DNA from: Micromonospora sp. WMMD1155
GTDB taxonomy: Bacteria; Actinomycetota; Actinomycetes; Mycobacteriales; Micromonosporaceae
NCBI RefSeq assembly: GCF_029581275.1
Contig: NZ_CP120742.1
Location: 3,208,001-3,272,000, forward strand
DNA length: 64,000 nt
Reading direction: 5' to 3'
Position 1 is the first letter of the stretch. The number at the start of each line of letters is the position of its first letter. Below the pieces are notes generated by a model. The model saw only the letters and a list, made by a program, of their open reading frames with translations, was not told the DNA's origin and made no database searches. The translations under genes and the position numbers were made by a program. This document shows, piece by piece, positions 61,950 to 64,000 of this stretch.

Positions 61950-62577
61950 GCGCGGCCAGCTCGCGGCGCACATTGTCCCGGGCGGGCTCCTCCCAGTGGG
62001 CGGCCGGCGACGGCAGCCGGAACAGCGCGGGCAGGGCCAGCAGACTCGTCAACACCGCCGCCCGCCCGGCCCGGAAGGCCGGATCCGGCACGTGGGCGTA
62101 CTCCCGGCGGATCGCCGAGGCGTACCGCTCGTAGGTGGCCGGCGGCGCGGCCAGCACGGCGAGGTCCGCGTCGCAGAGCAGCGCGCCGTCCCCGTCGCCG
62201 GGTGCCACGGTGTGCCCGGCGGTGAGCAGCACCAGCCGACGCACCTCGGCGACCGCGGACGCCGGCACCCCGAGCCCGGCGAGCACCTCGTCGGCCAACG
62301 CGGCGCTGTCGCGTTCGTTGGCGTACCCGGCGGCCCGTGGGTCGTAGACGGCGTCGTGGAACCAGGCCGCCAACCGCACCAGGTCGACCCGGTCGGCGAG
62401 GTCGGCGTACTCGTCCACCACGTCGAGCACCGCCGTCAGGTGGGCCACCGTGTGATAGTGCCGGTGCGGCTCGCGCCACCGACCGAGCAACTGCTCCCCG
62501 GCCCGGGCGGACGACGCGTCCGGACTCGCGCCGGCGCCTCGTACCGCTGCTCGCCATCGCTCGAGTAGATCAACCAC
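61921..62577 (-). CDS. HD-domain-like metal-dependent hydrolase
   Basis: A 218-aa protein with RHYHTVAHLTAVLDVVDEYA (first His), VRLAAWFHDAVYDPRA (HD motif) and AVLTSLLALPALFRLP. The family resembles small HD phosphohydrolases acting on nucleotides. GTG start at 62577; the frame stays open upstream without protein features. Substrate unknown. It overlaps the end of DUF4031. Confidence 0.82.
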   Translation of the reverse strand: MVDLLERWRAAVRGAGASPDASSARAGEQLLGRWREPHRHYHTVAHLTAVLDVVDEYADLADRVDLVRLAAWFHDAVYDPRAAGYANERDSAALADEVLAGLGVPASAVAEVRRLVLLTAGHTVAPGDGDGALLCDADLAVLAAPPATYERYASAIRREYAHVPDPAFRAGRAAVLTSLLALPALFRLPSPAAHWEEPARDNVRRELAALSEEPEGLG

Positions 62578-62653
62578 CGCCCGAGTCTGCCGTATCCGCC
62601 CGTGACGCGTGGGAACTGAGGATTCAGCGCGCCCACCACGGGTAGTCGCGCCC

Positions 62654-63919
62654 ATGGCCGTGGCCCGGGACAAGCGACAGCCGATGGTGCGACGTACCGC
62701 GTTGCGTGACGGGTTGGTGGACATCGACGGTGCCCGGATCGCCGAGGCGACCGAGCAACTGCGCCATCGGAGCCGGGCCACCCTGCACGACCGTCTGCAC
62801 CGGGTGCGGATGGCGGGCGGGCTGGCCCTGCAGGCCGGGCTGGCTGCCGGAATCGCGTACCTGATCTCGCACAAGGTGCTCGGCAACCCGCAACCGGTCT
62901 TCGCGCCGATCTCCGCGGTCGGCACCCTGGCCGCGTCGGTGGGCCAGCGGTTCCGCCGGACCATCGAGTTGATCGTCGGGGTGGGGGTAGGGGTGGCCGT
63001 CGGCGACCTCTTGATCTACCTGCTCGGCACCGGGGCCTGGCAGCTCGGCCTGGTGGTCACGGTGGCGATCCTGCTCACCATCTTCGCCGGGGCGAGCGTG
63101 GCCATCGTCATCCAGGCGGCGGCCACGGCGGTGCTGATCGTGACACTGAGCCCCTCCACCCAGAACCTGGAGATCCCCCGGTTCGTCGACGCTTTTCTCG
63201 GTGGCGGGGTGGCCCTCGTGGTCACCGCGTTGTTGCTACCGCTGAACCCACTACGGGTGATCAACCGGGCCGCCCGGCCGGCGCTCGACCTGCTCGCCAC
63301 CCAGCTCGACGTCACCGCGGACGGGTTACGCAGCCGGGACCGCGCCGAGATCCAGCGGGCACTGGACCGGCTGCGCGACAACAAGGAGGAGTTGGCCACG
63401 TTGGGCGAGGCGATCGAGGGCGCGAAGGAGACCGCGATCCTCTCCCCGGCCCGCTGGCACCGCCGCGACGAACTGACCCACTACGCGGAGGCGGCCGACC
63501 CGATCGACCGGGCGATGCGGAACAGCGGCACCCTGATCCGCCGGTCGGTCACCCTCGTCGAGGACGAGGAACCGGTACCCGACTCGATGCCGGACTCGAT
63601 CGCTCACCTCGCCGAGTCGGTCCGGCTGCTCAAGCACGAGTTCGCCGCCGGGGAGGAGCCGGAGAAGGCCCGGGAGCGGTCCCTGCGGGCGGTCAGCGAG
63701 GCCGGTCGGGCGTACGGCGCCGGGGTCGGCTTCTCCGGCAGCGTGGTGGTCGCCCAGATCCGTACCACCGCCAGCGACCTGCTGGTGGCCTCCGGGATCG
63801 AGCAGGAGGAGGCGAACCGCTGGATCCGCACCGCCTTCGGGGAGCAGGAGCGGCCGGTCGCCGAGCCGGCCAAGCCCGACGAGACGCCGAAACCGCCCAC
63901 CGCCCCACCCGTCGGCTGA
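62654..63919 (+). CDS. FUSC/aromatic acid exporter-like membrane protein
   Basis: A 421-aa protein. Six membrane helices in the N-terminal half (GLALQAGLAAGIAYLISHKVL, then QPVFAPISAVGTLAASVGQRFRR, the FUSC motif, and three more up to LVVTALLLPLNPL). A long cytosolic helical domain follows (210-390), with a disordered Pro-rich tail. This is the ArAE/FUSC layout, associated with efflux of aromatic acids. Start at ATG 62654. Confidence 0.84.
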   Translation: MAVARDKRQPMVRRTALRDGLVDIDGARIAEATEQLRHRSRATLHDRLHRVRMAGGLALQAGLAAGIAYLISHKVLGNPQPVFAPISAVGTLAASVGQRFRRTIELIVGVGVGVAVGDLLIYLLGTGAWQLGLVVTVAILLTIFAGASVAIVIQAAATAVLIVTLSPSTQNLEIPRFVDAFLGGGVALVVTALLLPLNPLRVINRAARPALDLLATQLDVTADGLRSRDRAEIQRALDRLRDNKEELATLGEAIEGAKETAILSPARWHRRDELTHYAEAADPIDRAMRNSGTLIRRSVTLVEDEEPVPDSMPDSIAHLAESVRLLKHEFAAGEEPEKARERSLRAVSEAGRAYGAGVGFSGSVVVAQIRTTASDLLVASGIEQEEANRWIRTAFGEQERPVAEPAKPDETPKPPTAPPVG

Positions 63920-63923
63920 GCCC

Positions 63924-64000
63924 TCAGCCCAGTTCGGCGAGCGCGGTCAGCAGCCGGTCCACCTGCGCAGCCGTGCTGCCCAGGCCGACGCTGGCGCGCA
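63924..64000 (-). CDS. C-terminal end of a probable cysteine desulfurase (partial)
   Basis: Only the last 25 residues are in the window: RASVGLGSTAAQVDRLLTALAELG. The RxSxGxxxT..xVDRLL pattern is usual at the C-terminus of class V aminotransferases of the NifS/IscS type. The rest lies beyond the window, so the call is tentative. Confidence 0.45.
   Translation of the reverse strand, partial: RASVGLGSTAAQVDRLLTALAELG

Overview
The window is very GC-rich actinomycete chromosome. Gene content points to Micromonosporaceae (a Micromonospora-like organism): a conservon-type GTPase/sensor operon, AfsR/SARP regulation, DrrAB-type ABC transporters, DUF3263, DUF4032 and DUF742 proteins, GroEL2 under CIRCE control, and many GTG starts with GTGA stop/start overlaps. 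That assignment comes from family recognition and not from any database search. I found no rRNA, tRNA, CRISPR array, transposase or integrase.

Layout. 1-1892 (minus): the 3' part of a CrtU-like carotenoid desaturase/aromatase with a small MSMEG_6728-type protein. 1988-4907 (plus): an RCK-type ion channel and a DUF1778/GNAT toxin-antitoxin pair. 4976-9627: a giant AfsR/SARP regulator followed by a drug-export-type ABC pair. 9636-11665 (minus): an APC permease and a PAP2 protein. 11756-12979: a DUF4032 kinase-like protein, followed by a 400-bp repeat-rich gap. 13376-17362: an amino-sugar catabolic operon (nagA, ROK kinase, SIS isomerase) divergent from a DeoR-type regulator. 17484-19507: a second ABC pair. 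19612-21678: DUF3263, PP2C-like and GNAT genes.

21868-31101 (minus): a secreted SMP-30-like protein, then a probable seven-gene run in which a conservon (membrane sensor, CvnA-like kinase, roadblock, DUF742, GTPase) is followed by a hypothetical protein and a CDC48-like double AAA+ ATPase. 31475-35202: an alpha/beta-hydrolase fused to an ABC ATPase, with its permease. 35213-40901 holds an accessory-looking block: a lipoprotein, a broken RhuM gene, a pRiA4b ORF-3 protein, small DivIVA-like and hypothetical proteins, and a short GntR regulator on divergent overlapping promoters. Two inverted copies of a dispersed repeat flank this block.

41082-45234: an ArsR/EamA pair with paired palindromes, a SAM-I riboswitch in front of threonine synthase, a probable small structured RNA with its own promoter and terminator, and a two-domain GNAT. 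45244-57410: a membrane lipase-like protein, PaaN, acetyltransferases, cold-shock protein, GroEL, and a subtilisin-like protease fused to a large membrane domain. 57647-64000: GlpD, a lipoprotein whose 3' end is tandemly repeated, a GlcD-like FAD oxidase, DUF4031, an HD-like protein, a FUSC-type transporter and the end of a probable cysteine desulfurase.

A theme across the window is probable leaderless transcription: about eleven genes have a TANNNT-like -10 box 6-8 nt before the start codon and no Shine-Dalgarno sequence.
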